From positions 1 through 64,000 of the forward strand of contig JAEWBY010000011.1 of the NCBI GenBank assembly GCA_023390905.1: 64,000 nt of DNA, given 5' to 3'. Below the pieces are notes generated by a model. The model was not told the origin of the DNA, did not search any database, and saw nothing but the letters and a program-made list of their open reading frames with translations. This DNA comes from Pseudomonadota bacterium. GTDB taxonomy: Bacteria > Pseudomonadota > Gammaproteobacteria > Xanthomonadales > Xanthomonadaceae. Position 1 is the first letter of the stretch; each line of letters begins with the position of its first letter. A program made the translations under genes and the position numbers. Shown here piece after piece: positions 1 to 8,884 of the stretch.

Positions 1-477
1 ACGGGCCGCCGAGGCATAGGCGCTGATGTTCGACTGCACGGCGCGTGCCGACATCGCCCTCGGCGTGAACGGGTTGATCGGCGCCTTGATCCTGGACGGG
101 GCCACCGAAAACGGGTGGTACGCATAGCGGCCGGCGTGCAGCAACTGCAGACAGATCTTGGCCCCGTGCTCGTGCACCGCGGCGGTGACGAACTTGTGCG
201 GGCGCACTTCCCACGGCCAGGAGAGCTTGCCGCCGAACGGCTTGAGCCAGCCGGTCAGGTTGGGCGAGAACCCGCCGGTGACGATCAGCCCGACGCCACC
301 GGCCGCGCGCTCGGCGAAATAGGCGGCAAGCTTGGGAAAATCCCGCGCGCGATCTTCCAGCCCGGTGTGCATGGACCCCATCAGCACGCGGTTGCGGATC
401 GTGGTGAAGCCCAGATCCAGCGGAGTGAACAGATGCGGGTAGGGCGTTGCGCCCGGATCGGGGACGTTGGACGACAT
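1..477 (-). CDS. fadH: 2,4-dienoyl-CoA reductase (NADPH), 5' part only
   Basis: The first 159 codons of an old-yellow-enzyme family reductase; the gene leaves the window at base 1. The N-terminus reads MSSNVPDPGATPYPHLF, then PLDLGFTTIRNRVLMGSMHTGLE, which closely matches FadH. The segment also keeps the LLHAGRY and INPF motifs of the FMN-binding TIM barrel. FadH removes double bonds at even positions during beta-oxidation of unsaturated fatty acids, using FMN, FAD and a 4Fe-4S cluster; the cluster and the NADPH domain lie outside the window. The ATG at 477 gives an N-terminus like the family. It is divergent from the SMC-like operon, with about 200 bp between them. Confidence 0.93.
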   Translation of the reverse strand, partial: MSSNVPDPGATPYPHLFTPLDLGFTTIRNRVLMGSMHTGLEDRARDFPKLAAYFAERAAGGVGLIVTGGFSPNLTGWLKPFGGKLSWPWEVRPHKFVTAAVHEHGAKICLQLLHAGRYAYHPFSVAPSRIKAPINPFTPRAMSARAVQSNISAYASAAR

Positions 478-677
478 GCGGGCTATGGATACGCTGGCGT
501 ATGGAAAGGCGACACGATGCCGCGAGGGCCGGTCGAGCGCAAGTTTCCCACGCCGGGCTCATCCGTGGCCGCCGCGCGCGCCGCTCCCCGGTCCCCATCG
601 CAAAATGCGGCGTCCCGCAAGAGTTGTCGTGCCCGCGCACCTCGGGGACGATAGGGGACCTGCGCACTCTGGTCTTC

Positions 678-2003
678 ATGGACGCCCCCGCGACACCGCC
701 CCTGCACGAATACCTGCGCGACGGCATGGCCGCCGCGGATCTGCCGGACCTCCACCCGCTGCTTGCCGCCCGCGACATGATCCGGGCGTTCTCGACGCTG
801 TTCCACGGCGGCGAGGAAAACGTCATGGTCCGCCTGCTGGTGCTGCGGACCATCGGCGAACGCGGCCAAGCGCCGGACTGGACGCCGCAGGAACTGCGCG
901 ATCAGTTCGCCTATCTGGATCCGGTGAAGTTCGACACCGTCATCGGCCGCCTGCGCGAGAACGGACTGCTGGGCTGGGATGGCGCCAGCCAACGCTATCG
1001 CATCAGCCCCATCGGCCGGCAGGCGCTGTCGGCGATCGGCCTGCTCCTGCAGTTCAACCGCGAAGGCGATGAACTTGCCTATGTCACCGCGCAGCTTGCG
1101 GCCGGGCAATCGGTGGGCCGCGTCGGCCCGGACGACCTGCAGCATCTGCTGTCGCGCCTGAACGAGCTGCGCGAGGATTTCGATCAGGCGGTATTGAGCG
1201 GATCGGAACACCGCATCCAGCACGCGGCCGATACATTGCAGTCGGTCTGGCAATGGGTGGAGAAGGGCACCGCGCTGATCCGCGACATCGCCGCCGAAGC
1301 CGATCTCGATGTCGCGACCCATCGCGTGGCCCAGCAGATCGGCCGCGCGCAGAGCGCGTTGCTGCGGCAGGCGTCGGTGTTCCAGCGTGCGCTGAACCAG
1401 CTCGATCGCCATCGCGTGCATCTGGGCGCGAGCGGCCTGTCCTCGTCGGACGTCAATCGCTACCTGCGAGCGCTCGACATCGACGCGCTGGCGGGACTGG
1501 CCGATGACGCGCTCACGCGCACGCCGATGCCGGCCTTCATGCTCGCGCCGATCGCGCTGGACGTGGCCGAATACGAACTGGTCGAGCGCGAGCGCCAAGC
1601 GCAGGACGATCACAGACTGCCGCCGTCGCGCAGCGCGCCGGAGGATGTGCCGGCACCGGCCACGCGCAACGAATACGCGCAGGCCGAACACTGGCTCGCA
1701 CAGCTCAGCGCGCTGGATGAAGACGCCGCCCTGGCCGACTGGGTGCCGCAGGATTCCTTCGCGCTCAGCGCGTACCGGCTTTCGCTGCTCGGATTGATTG
1801 GTGATGCCGGCGCCGAAAACCGCCACGGCGTCACCGCATCGATGGCGCAGCTGCCGCTGGAATGGCGGGTGGAACTGGCGCTGGAACCGGTGCAGCGCGC
1901 CGGGGTGGCGTACATGAGCCGCGGCCACCTGCATCCGCTGCCGATCGCCGAAGCGTCGCCGCGACCGGCGCGCAAGACCCAACGGAAGAAGACTCCCGCA
2001 TGA
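678..2003 (+). CDS. Kleisin-like / MukF-MksF-like subunit of an SMC complex
   Basis: A 441-residue soluble protein and first gene of a three-gene operon. The N-terminal ~130 residues look like a winged-helix fold (for example VKFDTVIGRLRENGLLGW followed by YRISPIGRQAL). The middle (about 150-300) is rich in long helices with Leu/Gln/Arg patterns. The C-terminus ends in a basic tail (ARKTQRKKTPA). Position before a small protein and an SMC ATPase, plus size and helical character, match MksF/MukF kleisins; this is inference from context rather than a clear motif. The open frame continues upstream, but ATG 678 is the first start that does not run into the fadH start region. It overlaps the next gene by ATGA. 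No strong Shine-Dalgarno is visible. Confidence 0.6.
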   Translation: MDAPATPPLHEYLRDGMAAADLPDLHPLLAARDMIRAFSTLFHGGEENVMVRLLVLRTIGERGQAPDWTPQELRDQFAYLDPVKFDTVIGRLRENGLLGWDGASQRYRISPIGRQALSAIGLLLQFNREGDELAYVTAQLAAGQSVGRVGPDDLQHLLSRLNELREDFDQAVLSGSEHRIQHAADTLQSVWQWVEKGTALIRDIAAEADLDVATHRVAQQIGRAQSALLRQASVFQRALNQLDRHRVHLGASGLSSSDVNRYLRALDIDALAGLADDALTRTPMPAFMLAPIALDVAEYELVERERQAQDDHRLPPSRSAPEDVPAPATRNEYAQAEHWLAQLSALDEDAALADWVPQDSFALSAYRLSLLGLIGDAGAENRHGVTASMAQLPLEWRVELALEPVQRAGVAYMSRGHLHPLPIAEASPRPARKTQRKKTPA

Positions 2004-2719
2004 GTGACCCGATTGCTTCCCTGATTGCCCGGCTGCTCGCCGAGCGCTGGCTGCCGCGTGATGATCGCGCCGTGCGGCAGATGCTGGTGGATGCGGAACT
2101 GCGCGACGAGCTCGATCGCCGCCTGGCCGCGTCCGGCCTGCGCCTGCTCGAACATCCGTATGCCGCGCACGTGGCGGTCGGCATTGCGCGTGCACAGGAA
2201 AACGAGGTGTTCGGCCATGCCGAATCGTGGGCGGCGAGCAATCTGTCGCTGGGCCGCGATGCGCTTGCGCTGCTGGTGGTGTTGTGGGCGCTGCTGGTGC
2301 TGCCCAAGCGCCAGCGCCAGATCGCGCGGCAGGAAGATGATCGCGCGCAATCGCAGGAGCAGATGTTCGCCGAACTCAAGCCGGTGCCGGTCGGTGCCGA
2401 AGTCATCGAGCCGATCAACGAACGCACCCTGCTGGCGGATTTCGCCGATCGGCTGGGCGGCAAGGGCCGCATCCAGATGAACCTCGGCGCGCTGCAACGC
2501 CAGGGCTTCATCGTGCGCCGCCGCGAACGCATCCATGAAGGGCCGCTGCTGGATCTGGCGTTCGACTACGAGCGCATCGCCAGCCGCGTGATGGACGGCG
2601 CGCTGTCGCACGTGATCGAGGAAGCGCGTCGTTCGCAGGCCGCCGCGCCACCGCTGGACGAGGCGGGCGACGATCCACGCGACGAGCCGAATGCCGAGGA
2701 GGTTCACGCCGATGTTTGA
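2000..2719 (+). CDS. MukE/MksE-like small subunit of an SMC complex
   Basis: A 239-residue protein starting at the ATGA overlap with the preceding stop, so translation is probably coupled. The N-terminus (SDPIASLIARLLAERWLPRDD) and the segment around 130-180 (ERTLLADFADRLGGKGRIQMNLGALQRQGFI, quoted in pieces of a winged-helix-like region) are compatible with a DNA- or kleisin-binding wing. A hydrophobic stretch near residue 85-100 (LALLVVLWALLVL) is notable for a presumed soluble subunit. MksE/MukE proteins are of this size and sit between the kleisin and the SMC gene. No direct family motif is recognised, so the call rests on operon order. The C-terminus is acidic and overlaps the SMC gene by eight bases. 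Confidence 0.5.
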   Translation: MSDPIASLIARLLAERWLPRDDRAVRQMLVDAELRDELDRRLAASGLRLLEHPYAAHVAVGIARAQENEVFGHAESWAASNLSLGRDALALLVVLWALLVLPKRQRQIARQEDDRAQSQEQMFAELKPVPVGAEVIEPINERTLLADFADRLGGKGRIQMNLGALQRQGFIVRRRERIHEGPLLDLAFDYERIASRVMDGALSHVIEEARRSQAAAPPLDEAGDDPRDEPNAEEVHADV

Positions 2720-5516
2720 ATTCCGCCAGATGGAAGTGGTGCACTGGGACTACTGGCAGCGCTATACGCTGCCGCTGGATGCCTCGATCATCACCGTCGT
2801 CGGCCCCAACGGTTCGGGCAAGACCACCTTGCTCGACGCGTTGCGCACGCTGCTGGCGATCGACGATCGCGACATGGCGCGTGACTACAAGACCTACCTG
2901 CGCCACAACGGCAAGCCTTACGCGTGGCTGCGCGCGGTGGTCAGCAACCCGGCCGATCGCCGCGGCAAGCGCGCGTTCTTCCCGCTGATGGACGAGCAGG
3001 TGACGATCGCCTGCCGCGTGCGCAAGCGCGGCGGCGACTGGTCGCGCGATTACCAGATCGTGGCCGGCGACGTGCCGGTGGAAATCCTGGAGCAGGGCGG
3101 CGACTGGCTCGGCGTGCGCGACTATCGCGTGCGCCTGGCGGGCGCGGGGCTCAGCCGTGCCATCTGCCGCGTGCTCACGCTGGAACAGGGTGCGACCGAC
3201 AAGCTGTGCCAGTTGTCGCCGCGCGAGCTGCTGCAACTGGTGTTCGACGTGTTCGAGGACAAGGCGGTGCTGGACGACTACCAGCGCGCGCGCAGCGAAC
3301 AGTTCGATGTGGAAAAGGAAATCGGCCAGTTGCAGCAGGGCTTGGCCGAGCTGCACCTGAAGCTGGAATCCGCGCGTGCCGATGTGCGCTCGTTCGAGGA
3401 CGGCCTGTCGCTGCGCAACCAGCGGCATCGCTTGCAGAGCGAGATCCTGCCGAAGGTCGAACTGGCCGATCAACGCGCGACGATCGAAGGGTCGCGTCCG
3501 CGCCTGACCGGCCTGCGCCGCGCGCTGCGCGAACGCGAGCGCCTGCATGCCCAGCTGCTCATGCAGGAATCCGACGCCGCCGCCGAGCGCACGCAGTTGC
3601 AGGCGGCCATCGCGGAAGTTCGTGAACGTCAACGACACGCCGAAAACAACTTCACCGCCGCCCGCGACCACGCGCGCGATGCGGAAGGTCTGGTCAAACG
3701 GCGCGACGATCTGCTGCGCTTGCAGGGCGATGCCGCCATCGATGTCGATGCGATCAGTCGTGAAGTCGAAGCAGGCCGCCGCCGCCAGGCCGAGCTGAAG
3801 CTCCAGGGCGAGCGCGATCGCGTGCGCACCAGCGAGCTGACCGCGCGCATTACCTCGCTCAGCGGCGGCGGGCGGATGATCGAGCCATTCGAGCGCGAAT
3901 TCCGCGCCGAACTGGATCGTCGTGGCATCGGCCACAGCGTGCTGACCGAACTGGTCGAGGTGACCGATCCGGCATGGGCCACCGCGGTGGAAGCCGTGCT
4001 CGCGCCGTATCGCCACCTGCTGGTGCTCGATGCTCCGAAAGACGCGAAGGCCGCCTGGGAACTCGGCGAACAGATGCAGTACCGCCACTTTGTCGTGGCC
4101 GAGCGCGCGCCGGCCGGCAAGGCCACGGCGGGTTCACTGCTGGAGGTCGTGCGCTTTCTCGCGCCGCCGCCGGCCTGGTTGCCGCGCCAGCTCGATCGGA
4201 TCCAGCGCGTGGAGGATGTCCAGGCCGGCCATCGGCTCGCCAAAGGGCAGGACTGGATCACGGCCAAAGGCTATCTGCGCGAACAGCGCGGCGGACGCCA
4301 CATCGGCGGCGGCCCGCAGTATTTCGGCGCCGGTGCGCGCCAGGCGCAGTTGTCGGCGCTGCGCGAGGAACTGGCGGAACTGCAACAGCGCGCGCAGTCG
4401 CGCGAAGAAGAGCTGGCCCGGCTGAGCCAGCAGGTCGCCAGCGGACAGACGCGCCTGCTGGGCCTGGGTGCGAACAATGAACTGGTCACGCGGGCGGCCG
4501 AGTTCGCCGGTGCGGCGGCGCGCCTGCCCGAACTGGCCGAAGCCGCGCAGCATGCGGCGATCGCACTGGCGGAAGTGCGAACGGAACTGGACAGCCTCGC
4601 CCAGCGCGATCGCGAGAACAGCATTGTCGCAGCCAGTCGCGCCACCGAAATCCGCTCGCTTGCCAATGAACTGCGCGAACGCACGCATCAGATTGCACAG
4701 GAACGCCAAGCGTTGATCCAGCGCATCATCGAATTCCGCCGCCGCCGCGCGCAGATGCCGGTGGCGTGGCGCAGCGCCACGGCGCTGCATGCCGCGCGCG
4801 AGGAATACGAGAGCGCGCATGCGGCGCGCCGTGAACTGGAGCGCCTCGAGGAGCGGCTGGCCCGCGGTGGATACGTCGAAGACGAAGGCTGCGTGACGCT
4901 GCGCGACAAGTTCGCGGCCGATCATGCCGGGCTGGAGGCCGCGATCGGAAAGCGCGAAGCGCACCTGCACCGCGCGCGCAAGCTCACCGAGGAAGCACGC
5001 GGTGCGTACATCAACGTGCTGCGCGCGACCGTGCGCCGCTATCGCCGCAATCTGGAAGCCCTAGGCGAGTTGTCCGGCATCGGCGTGGACATCGAGATGC
5101 CGGAACTGGTCAATGAGGACACCGCGCTCGCGCAGGCGGGGCTGACGGTGCGCTTCGATTTCGATCGCAAGGGCTGGATCGGACTGGACGATGGCGAGGC
5201 TTCCGGCGGCCAGCAGGTGATGAAGTCGCTGCTGCTGCTGGTGGCGTTGCTGCGCGATGAAGAACAGCCCGGCGGCTTCGTCTTCATCGACGAACCGTTC
5301 GCGCATCTGGACGTGGCGAACATCGAGAAGGTCGGCCGCTTCCTGCGCTCGACCGATGCGCAGTACATCCTCACCACGCCGATCACGCACAACGTCAACG
5401 TGTTCGAGCCGTCCGATCTGGTGCTCGCCACCAGCAAGCGCCGGCCCAACAGCCAGTGGGCCGAGCCGGTCGCGGTGCTCAAGCGGGATCGTTCACAGGA
5501 TGCGGCGGCGGCCTGA
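2712..5516 (+). CDS. SMC-family ATPase (compact MksB/MukB-like condensin)
   Basis: A 934-residue SMC-type ATPase. Walker A is GPNGSGKTT at residues 31-39. The ABC signature is SGGQQVMKSL near 830 and Walker B GGFVFIDEPFAHLD near 853. Two coiled-coil arms (about 180-390 and 545-810) flank a hinge-like domain (about 395-540) that contains VLTELVEVTDPAWATAVEAVL and ends in the typical glycine-rich turn GGRHIGGGPQYF. At 934 residues it is shorter than MukB (~1480) and than canonical SMC (~1150-1200), as MksB proteins often are. ATG 2712 is chosen because GAGGAGG lies 10-15 bases upstream and the overlap with the preceding gene (ATGTTTGA) implies coupling. No MksG/JetD gene follows; the next gene is convergent. 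Likely role: DNA loop organisation or chromosome segregation. Confidence 0.85.
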   Translation: MFEFRQMEVVHWDYWQRYTLPLDASIITVVGPNGSGKTTLLDALRTLLAIDDRDMARDYKTYLRHNGKPYAWLRAVVSNPADRRGKRAFFPLMDEQVTIACRVRKRGGDWSRDYQIVAGDVPVEILEQGGDWLGVRDYRVRLAGAGLSRAICRVLTLEQGATDKLCQLSPRELLQLVFDVFEDKAVLDDYQRARSEQFDVEKEIGQLQQGLAELHLKLESARADVRSFEDGLSLRNQRHRLQSEILPKVELADQRATIEGSRPRLTGLRRALRERERLHAQLLMQESDAAAERTQLQAAIAEVRERQRHAENNFTAARDHARDAEGLVKRRDDLLRLQGDAAIDVDAISREVEAGRRRQAELKLQGERDRVRTSELTARITSLSGGGRMIEPFEREFRAELDRRGIGHSVLTELVEVTDPAWATAVEAVLAPYRHLLVLDAPKDAKAAWELGEQMQYRHFVVAERAPAGKATAGSLLEVVRFLAPPPAWLPRQLDRIQRVEDVQAGHRLAKGQDWITAKGYLREQRGGRHIGGGPQYFGAGARQAQLSALREELAELQQRAQSREEELARLSQQVASGQTRLLGLGANNELVTRAAEFAGAAARLPELAEAAQHAAIALAEVRTELDSLAQRDRENSIVAASRATEIRSLANELRERTHQIAQERQALIQRIIEFRRRRAQMPVAWRSATALHAAREEYESAHAARRELERLEERLARGGYVEDEGCVTLRDKFAADHAGLEAAIGKREAHLHRARKLTEEARGAYINVLRATVRRYRRNLEALGELSGIGVDIEMPELVNEDTALAQAGLTVRFDFDRKGWIGLDDGEASGGQQVMKSLLLLVALLRDEEQPGGFVFIDEPFAHLDVANIEKVGRFLRSTDAQYILTTPITHNVNVFEPSDLVLATSKRRPNSQWAEPVAVLKRDRSQDAAAA

Positions 5517-5563
5517 AGGTCGCCGCCGCGTCCGGGATGGCGTGCGTGCCTCGCGCGCGCCAG

Positions 5564-6580
5564 TCACCAGCCCGCCAGCACGAGCTTGCCGATCGTCGTG
5601 CCCGATTCCAGCCGGGCATGCGCCTGGCGCAGGTTCGCCGCGTTGATCGTGCCCAGCGTCTCGGTATGCGTGGTGCGCAGTTCGCCGGCATCGATCAGGC
5701 TGGCGGCGCGATTGAGCAGGCGATGCTGCTCGACCATGTCCGCCGTCTGGAAGCGCGGCCGGGCGAACATCATTTCCCAGTGGATGCCGATGCTCTTGGC
5801 CTTGTACGGGTCGCCGATCTTCAGTTCGGTCGCCGGCTCGACGATCAGGCCGACGTGTCCCAGCGGCGCGATGATTTCCCCCACCGCCTCCCAGTAGCGA
5901 TCGGTGCTGGCGAAATTGAGCACGGCATCGACGTGCGCATGCCCGAGAGCCTCCAGTTGCGCCTTCAGCGGCTGGCGATGATCGATGACCTCGTGCGCGC
6001 CCATCTGCCTGCACCAGTCCGCGGACTCGGCGCGCGAGGCGGTGGCGATCACGGTGAACCCGGCGCGCCGCGCAAGCTGGATCGCGATCGAGCCGACGCC
6101 GCCCGCGCCCGCCAGGATCAGCAGCGTGCGCCCGCCGGTTTCGCTGTCGATGGAATAGGGCATGCGATGGAACAGCAGTTCCCATGCGGTGATCGTCGTG
6201 AGCGGCAACGCTGCGGCCTGTGCGAAATCGAGCGTGGCCGGCTTGCGTCCGACGATGCGCTCATCGACGCACTGATACTGCGCATTGCTGCCGGATCGGG
6301 TGATGTCGCCGGCGTAGTAGACCTCGTCGCCGGGCTTGAACAGCGTGACCTGGTCGCCGACGGCTTCGACCACGCCGGTGGCGTCGTAACCGAGAATGCG
6401 CGGCGTGCTTTCCTGCTGCGCCTTGGGTGCACGCACCTTGGTGTCGACCGGGTTGACCGAGATCGCCTCGACGCGAACCAGCAGATCGTGGCCGGCAGGC
6501 TCCGGTCGCGGGAGTTCGACATCGATCAGGGATTGCGGATCGTCGATGGGCAGGTAACGGGTAAGGCCGACAGCTTTCAT
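5564..6580 (-). CDS. Zinc-type alcohol dehydrogenase-like / quinone oxidoreductase family protein
   Basis: A 338-residue medium-chain dehydrogenase/reductase. The N-terminus (MKAVGLTRYLP, VEAISVNPVDTKVR) is typical of the zinc-type ADH-like family that mostly lacks catalytic zinc. The Rossmann NADP-binding motif is LAGAGGVGSIAIQLARRAG near 150-170. The start ATG 6580 is chosen because the same frame stays open through the next gene upstream and only this ATG gives the family N-terminus; AGCCAC precedes it without a strong RBS. It lies 56 bp downstream of the MFS exporter on the same strand, so the two may be co-transcribed and controlled by the divergent LysR regulator. The substrate cannot be deduced. 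Confidence 0.87.
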   Translation of the reverse strand: MKAVGLTRYLPIDDPQSLIDVELPRPEPAGHDLLVRVEAISVNPVDTKVRAPKAQQESTPRILGYDATGVVEAVGDQVTLFKPGDEVYYAGDITRSGSNAQYQCVDERIVGRKPATLDFAQAAALPLTTITAWELLFHRMPYSIDSETGGRTLLILAGAGGVGSIAIQLARRAGFTVIATASRAESADWCRQMGAHEVIDHRQPLKAQLEALGHAHVDAVLNFASTDRYWEAVGEIIAPLGHVGLIVEPATELKIGDPYKAKSIGIHWEMMFARPRFQTADMVEQHRLLNRAASLIDAGELRTTHTETLGTINAANLRQAHARLESGTTIGKLVLAGW

Positions 6581-6636
6581 GAGTGGCTCCGGGGTTGAAG
6601 GAATGCAGCAGGATTTGAACGCGTCGCGTGATCCAC

Positions 6637-7890
6637 TCAGGCGCATTGACCCGCGCATGCCGGCGCGGACGGCCGGCGCGACGATGCCGCGCGCCGCTCC
6701 AGCGCCAGCGCGATCAACGCGACCGCGAAAGCCGACAGCGGCACCAGTGCGCCGATCCAGGTCAGCGACGGCAGGCCGAGGCCATGTGCGATCACTGCGC
6801 CGCCCAGCCACGCGCCCAACGCGTTGCCGAGATTGAACGCACCGATGTTGCGGCTCGACGCCAGACTCTGCGCAGCGCCCGCCTTGCTCAACACCCACAA
6901 TTGCAGCGGCGATACCGTGGCGAACGCGGCGGCGCCCAGTAGCCCTGTGAACAGCACCATCGCGCCGCGATGATGCAGCGCCAGTCCCATCACCGCCATC
7001 ACGGCGGCCAGCACGAACAGGCTCGCCAGCAGTGCGAACGGAAGACGTCGATCGGCGATGCGCCCGCCCAGCAGATTGCCGGCGATCATGCCCACGCCGA
7101 ACACCAGCAGGATCGGCGAGACGGCGCTGTCGGCGAAGCCGGCCACCTGCGTGAGCAGCGGCTGGATGTAGGTATAGACGGTGAACATGCCGCCGAAGCC
7201 CAGCACGGTCATCAGCAAGCCGAGCAGTACCTGTGGACGCGCGATCACGCGCAGCTCTTCGCCGAAGGACACCGGGGCTTCCCGCGTGCGGTCCGTGGGT
7301 ACCTGCCAGGCGATGATGGCGGTGGCGACGATGCCGACGGCGGTGACCGCCCAGAACGTCGCGCGCCAACCCTGGTGCAGGCCCAGCCACGCGCCCGCCG
7401 GCACGCCCAGCAGGGTGGCCACGGTCAGGCCGGTGAACATGATCGAGATCGCCGAAGCCTTGCGATCCTCCGGCACCAGATGCGTGGCGACCACCGCGCC
7501 CACTCCGAAGAACGTGCCATGCGCGAGCGAGGTGGTTACGCGCGCGATCATCAGGAAGGTGTAGTCCGGCGCCAGTGCGCACGCGAGATTGCCGAGGGTG
7601 AAGATCACCATCAGGGCGATCAGCACGGCCTTGCGCGGCAGGCGGCGGGTCGCGGCGGTAAGCAGCGGCGCACCGGCGAAGACGCCGAGCGCGTAGCCGG
7701 AGATCAGCAGACCGGCGGCTGAAATCGACACGTGCAGGTCGGAGGCGACCTGCATCAGCAGGCCCATGATCACGAATTCGGTGGTGCCGATGCCGAAGGC
7801 GCCAGCGGTCAGGGCATACAGGGCCACGGGCATGCGGCGGGAAGCGGTGGTCGGGTTCACGGGGGAGACTGCCGGGGGAGACCGGCGCAC
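6637..7890 (-). CDS. MFS transporter, DHA1 drug/arabinose-efflux type
   Basis: Up to 417 residues with twelve predicted membrane segments. The opening YALTAGAFGIGTTEFVIMG is a hallmark of the AraJ/YdhP-like DHA1 exporters, which are proton antiporters for drugs or sugars in the inner membrane. A motif-A-like loop (TAATRRLPRK) follows the second helix. Two starts are possible: GTG 7890, preceded by AAAGG, or ATG 7833 (MPVALYAL). The second removes a 19-residue hydrophilic leader and would look more like relatives. The gene is divergent from a LysR regulator, and the control region between them holds two short palindromes. The C-terminal tail is basic. Confidence 0.88.
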   Translation of the reverse strand: MRRSPPAVSPVNPTTASRRMPVALYALTAGAFGIGTTEFVIMGLLMQVASDLHVSISAAGLLISGYALGVFAGAPLLTAATRRLPRKAVLIALMVIFTLGNLACALAPDYTFLMIARVTTSLAHGTFFGVGAVVATHLVPEDRKASAISIMFTGLTVATLLGVPAGAWLGLHQGWRATFWAVTAVGIVATAIIAWQVPTDRTREAPVSFGEELRVIARPQVLLGLLMTVLGFGGMFTVYTYIQPLLTQVAGFADSAVSPILLVFGVGMIAGNLLGGRIADRRLPFALLASLFVLAAVMAVMGLALHHRGAMVLFTGLLGAAAFATVSPLQLWVLSKAGAAQSLASSRNIGAFNLGNALGAWLGGAVIAHGLGLPSLTWIGALVPLSAFAVALIALALERRAASSRRPSAPACAGQCA

Positions 7891-7898
7891 TTTGGGCC

Positions 7899-7915
7899 TT
7901 TCCGATATTCGGAAA
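7899..7915. promoter_or_regulatory. Inverted repeat, candidate LysR operator
   Basis: TTTCCGA and TCGGAAA form 7-bp arms around a TAT spacer. It sits immediately upstream of the GTG start of the MFS gene, in the divergent region with the LysR gene. TTCC-N7-GGAA agrees with the T-N11-A type of site these regulators bind. Binding by this regulator is inference. Confidence 0.45.
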
Positions 7916-7939
7916 AAGCGCGAGCATGGCTAATCACTT

Positions 7940-7954
7940 TCAATGAATCATTGA
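7940..7954. promoter_or_regulatory. Inverted repeat next to the LysR start codon, candidate autoregulatory site
   Basis: TCAATGA and TCATTGA form 7-bp arms around a single A, ending six bases before the LysR ATG. It is AT-rich against a GC-rich background. It would be well placed for autorepression of the regulator, but no binding evidence is visible. Confidence 0.45.
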
Positions 7955-7960
7955 CAATCC

Positions 7961-8878
7961 ATGGACCGCATCGGCGATCTCAATCTGTTCCTGCGGGTGC
8001 TGGATATGGGTTCCATCACCGCCGCCGCCCACAGCCTGGACCTGTCGGTCGCCGTGGCGAGCCAGCGCCTGAAGCGGCTGGAGCGTGATCTGGGCGTGCG
8101 CTTGCTGCACCGGACCACGCGTCGCCTGCACGCCACGCCCGAAGGCGCCGCGCTGGCCGCGCGCGGGCGAACCCTGATCGAGGATCTCGAATCGCTGGGC
8201 GCGGGCTTGCGCGAAGCGGCCACCGAAGTCGCCGGCACGCTGCGGGTCACGATGTCGGCCACGTTCGGACGGCAATACGTCTCGCCATTGCTGCCTGCCT
8301 TCCTCGCTCGACATCCGAAATTGCGGATGAGCGTGCACCTGAGCGACCAGGTGGTCGATCTGGTGAGCGAAGGTTTCGACCTGGCCATCCGCATCGGTTC
8401 GCTGGAGGACTCGGGCCTGGTCGCGCGCCGCATCGCGCCCAACCGTCGCGTGCTGTGCGCTTCGCCCGCCTATCTCCGACGACGCCGGCCGCCACTCGAT
8501 CCGGAGCAACTGCGCGAACACGAATGCCTGGTGCTGACCGGCAGCCAGGGACGCCAGGACGTCTGGCGCCTGCAGGATCCGCAAGGCGGTGAAGTGGCCG
8601 TGCGGGTCAGCGGCCGCTACGAAAGCAACTTCGGCGAGTTGCTGCGCGACGCCGCCGTCGCGGGGGAGGGCATCGCGCTGCATTCGTTGTGGCACGTGGC
8701 CGACGATCTGCGCGCCGGGCGCCTGGAAGTCGTATTGCCTGCCTATCCCCCGGCCACCACGGCGATCAGCGCGGTGATGCCGCAGCGCCAGCAGGTGCCG
8801 CCGCGCGTGCGCGCCTTCATCGATCGGCTGGTATCCGAGTTCGGTGACGCGCCGCCGTGGGAGCGCGGACTGGTCTGA
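7961..8878 (+). CDS. LysR family transcriptional regulator
   Basis: A 305-residue regulator. The N-terminal winged HTH (residues 1-60) contains the signature GSITAAAHSLDLSVAVASQRLKRLE-type helix and LGVRLLHRTTRRLHATPEG. The C-terminal half is a periplasmic-binding-protein-like effector domain (SEGFDLAIRIG, NFGELLRDAAVAGEGIALHSLW). It belongs to the CrgA/DsdC-like group that controls neighbouring oxidoreductases and exporters. It is divergent from the MFS and dehydrogenase genes, which are its likely targets. The effector is unknown. Confidence 0.93.
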   Translation: MDRIGDLNLFLRVLDMGSITAAAHSLDLSVAVASQRLKRLERDLGVRLLHRTTRRLHATPEGAALAARGRTLIEDLESLGAGLREAATEVAGTLRVTMSATFGRQYVSPLLPAFLARHPKLRMSVHLSDQVVDLVSEGFDLAIRIGSLEDSGLVARRIAPNRRVLCASPAYLRRRRPPLDPEQLREHECLVLTGSQGRQDVWRLQDPQGGEVAVRVSGRYESNFGELLRDAAVAGEGIALHSLWHVADDLRAGRLEVVLPAYPPATTAISAVMPQRQQVPPRVRAFIDRLVSEFGDAPPWERGLV

Positions 8879-8884
8879 CGCCGA

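Noticed and set aside
483..2195. 570-codon open frame antisense to the first two SMC-operon genes
   Set aside because: High-GC DNA keeps antisense frames open. The translation is Arg/His/Gln-rich with no fold, and the sense frame has the winged-helix pattern and overlapping starts.
678..5516. Wadjet/JetABCD or MksBEFG plasmid-defence system
   Set aside because: The trio resembles JetABC/MksFEB, but no toprim nuclease gene follows or precedes it; the flanking genes are fadH and an oxidoreductase. I therefore call it only condensin-like.
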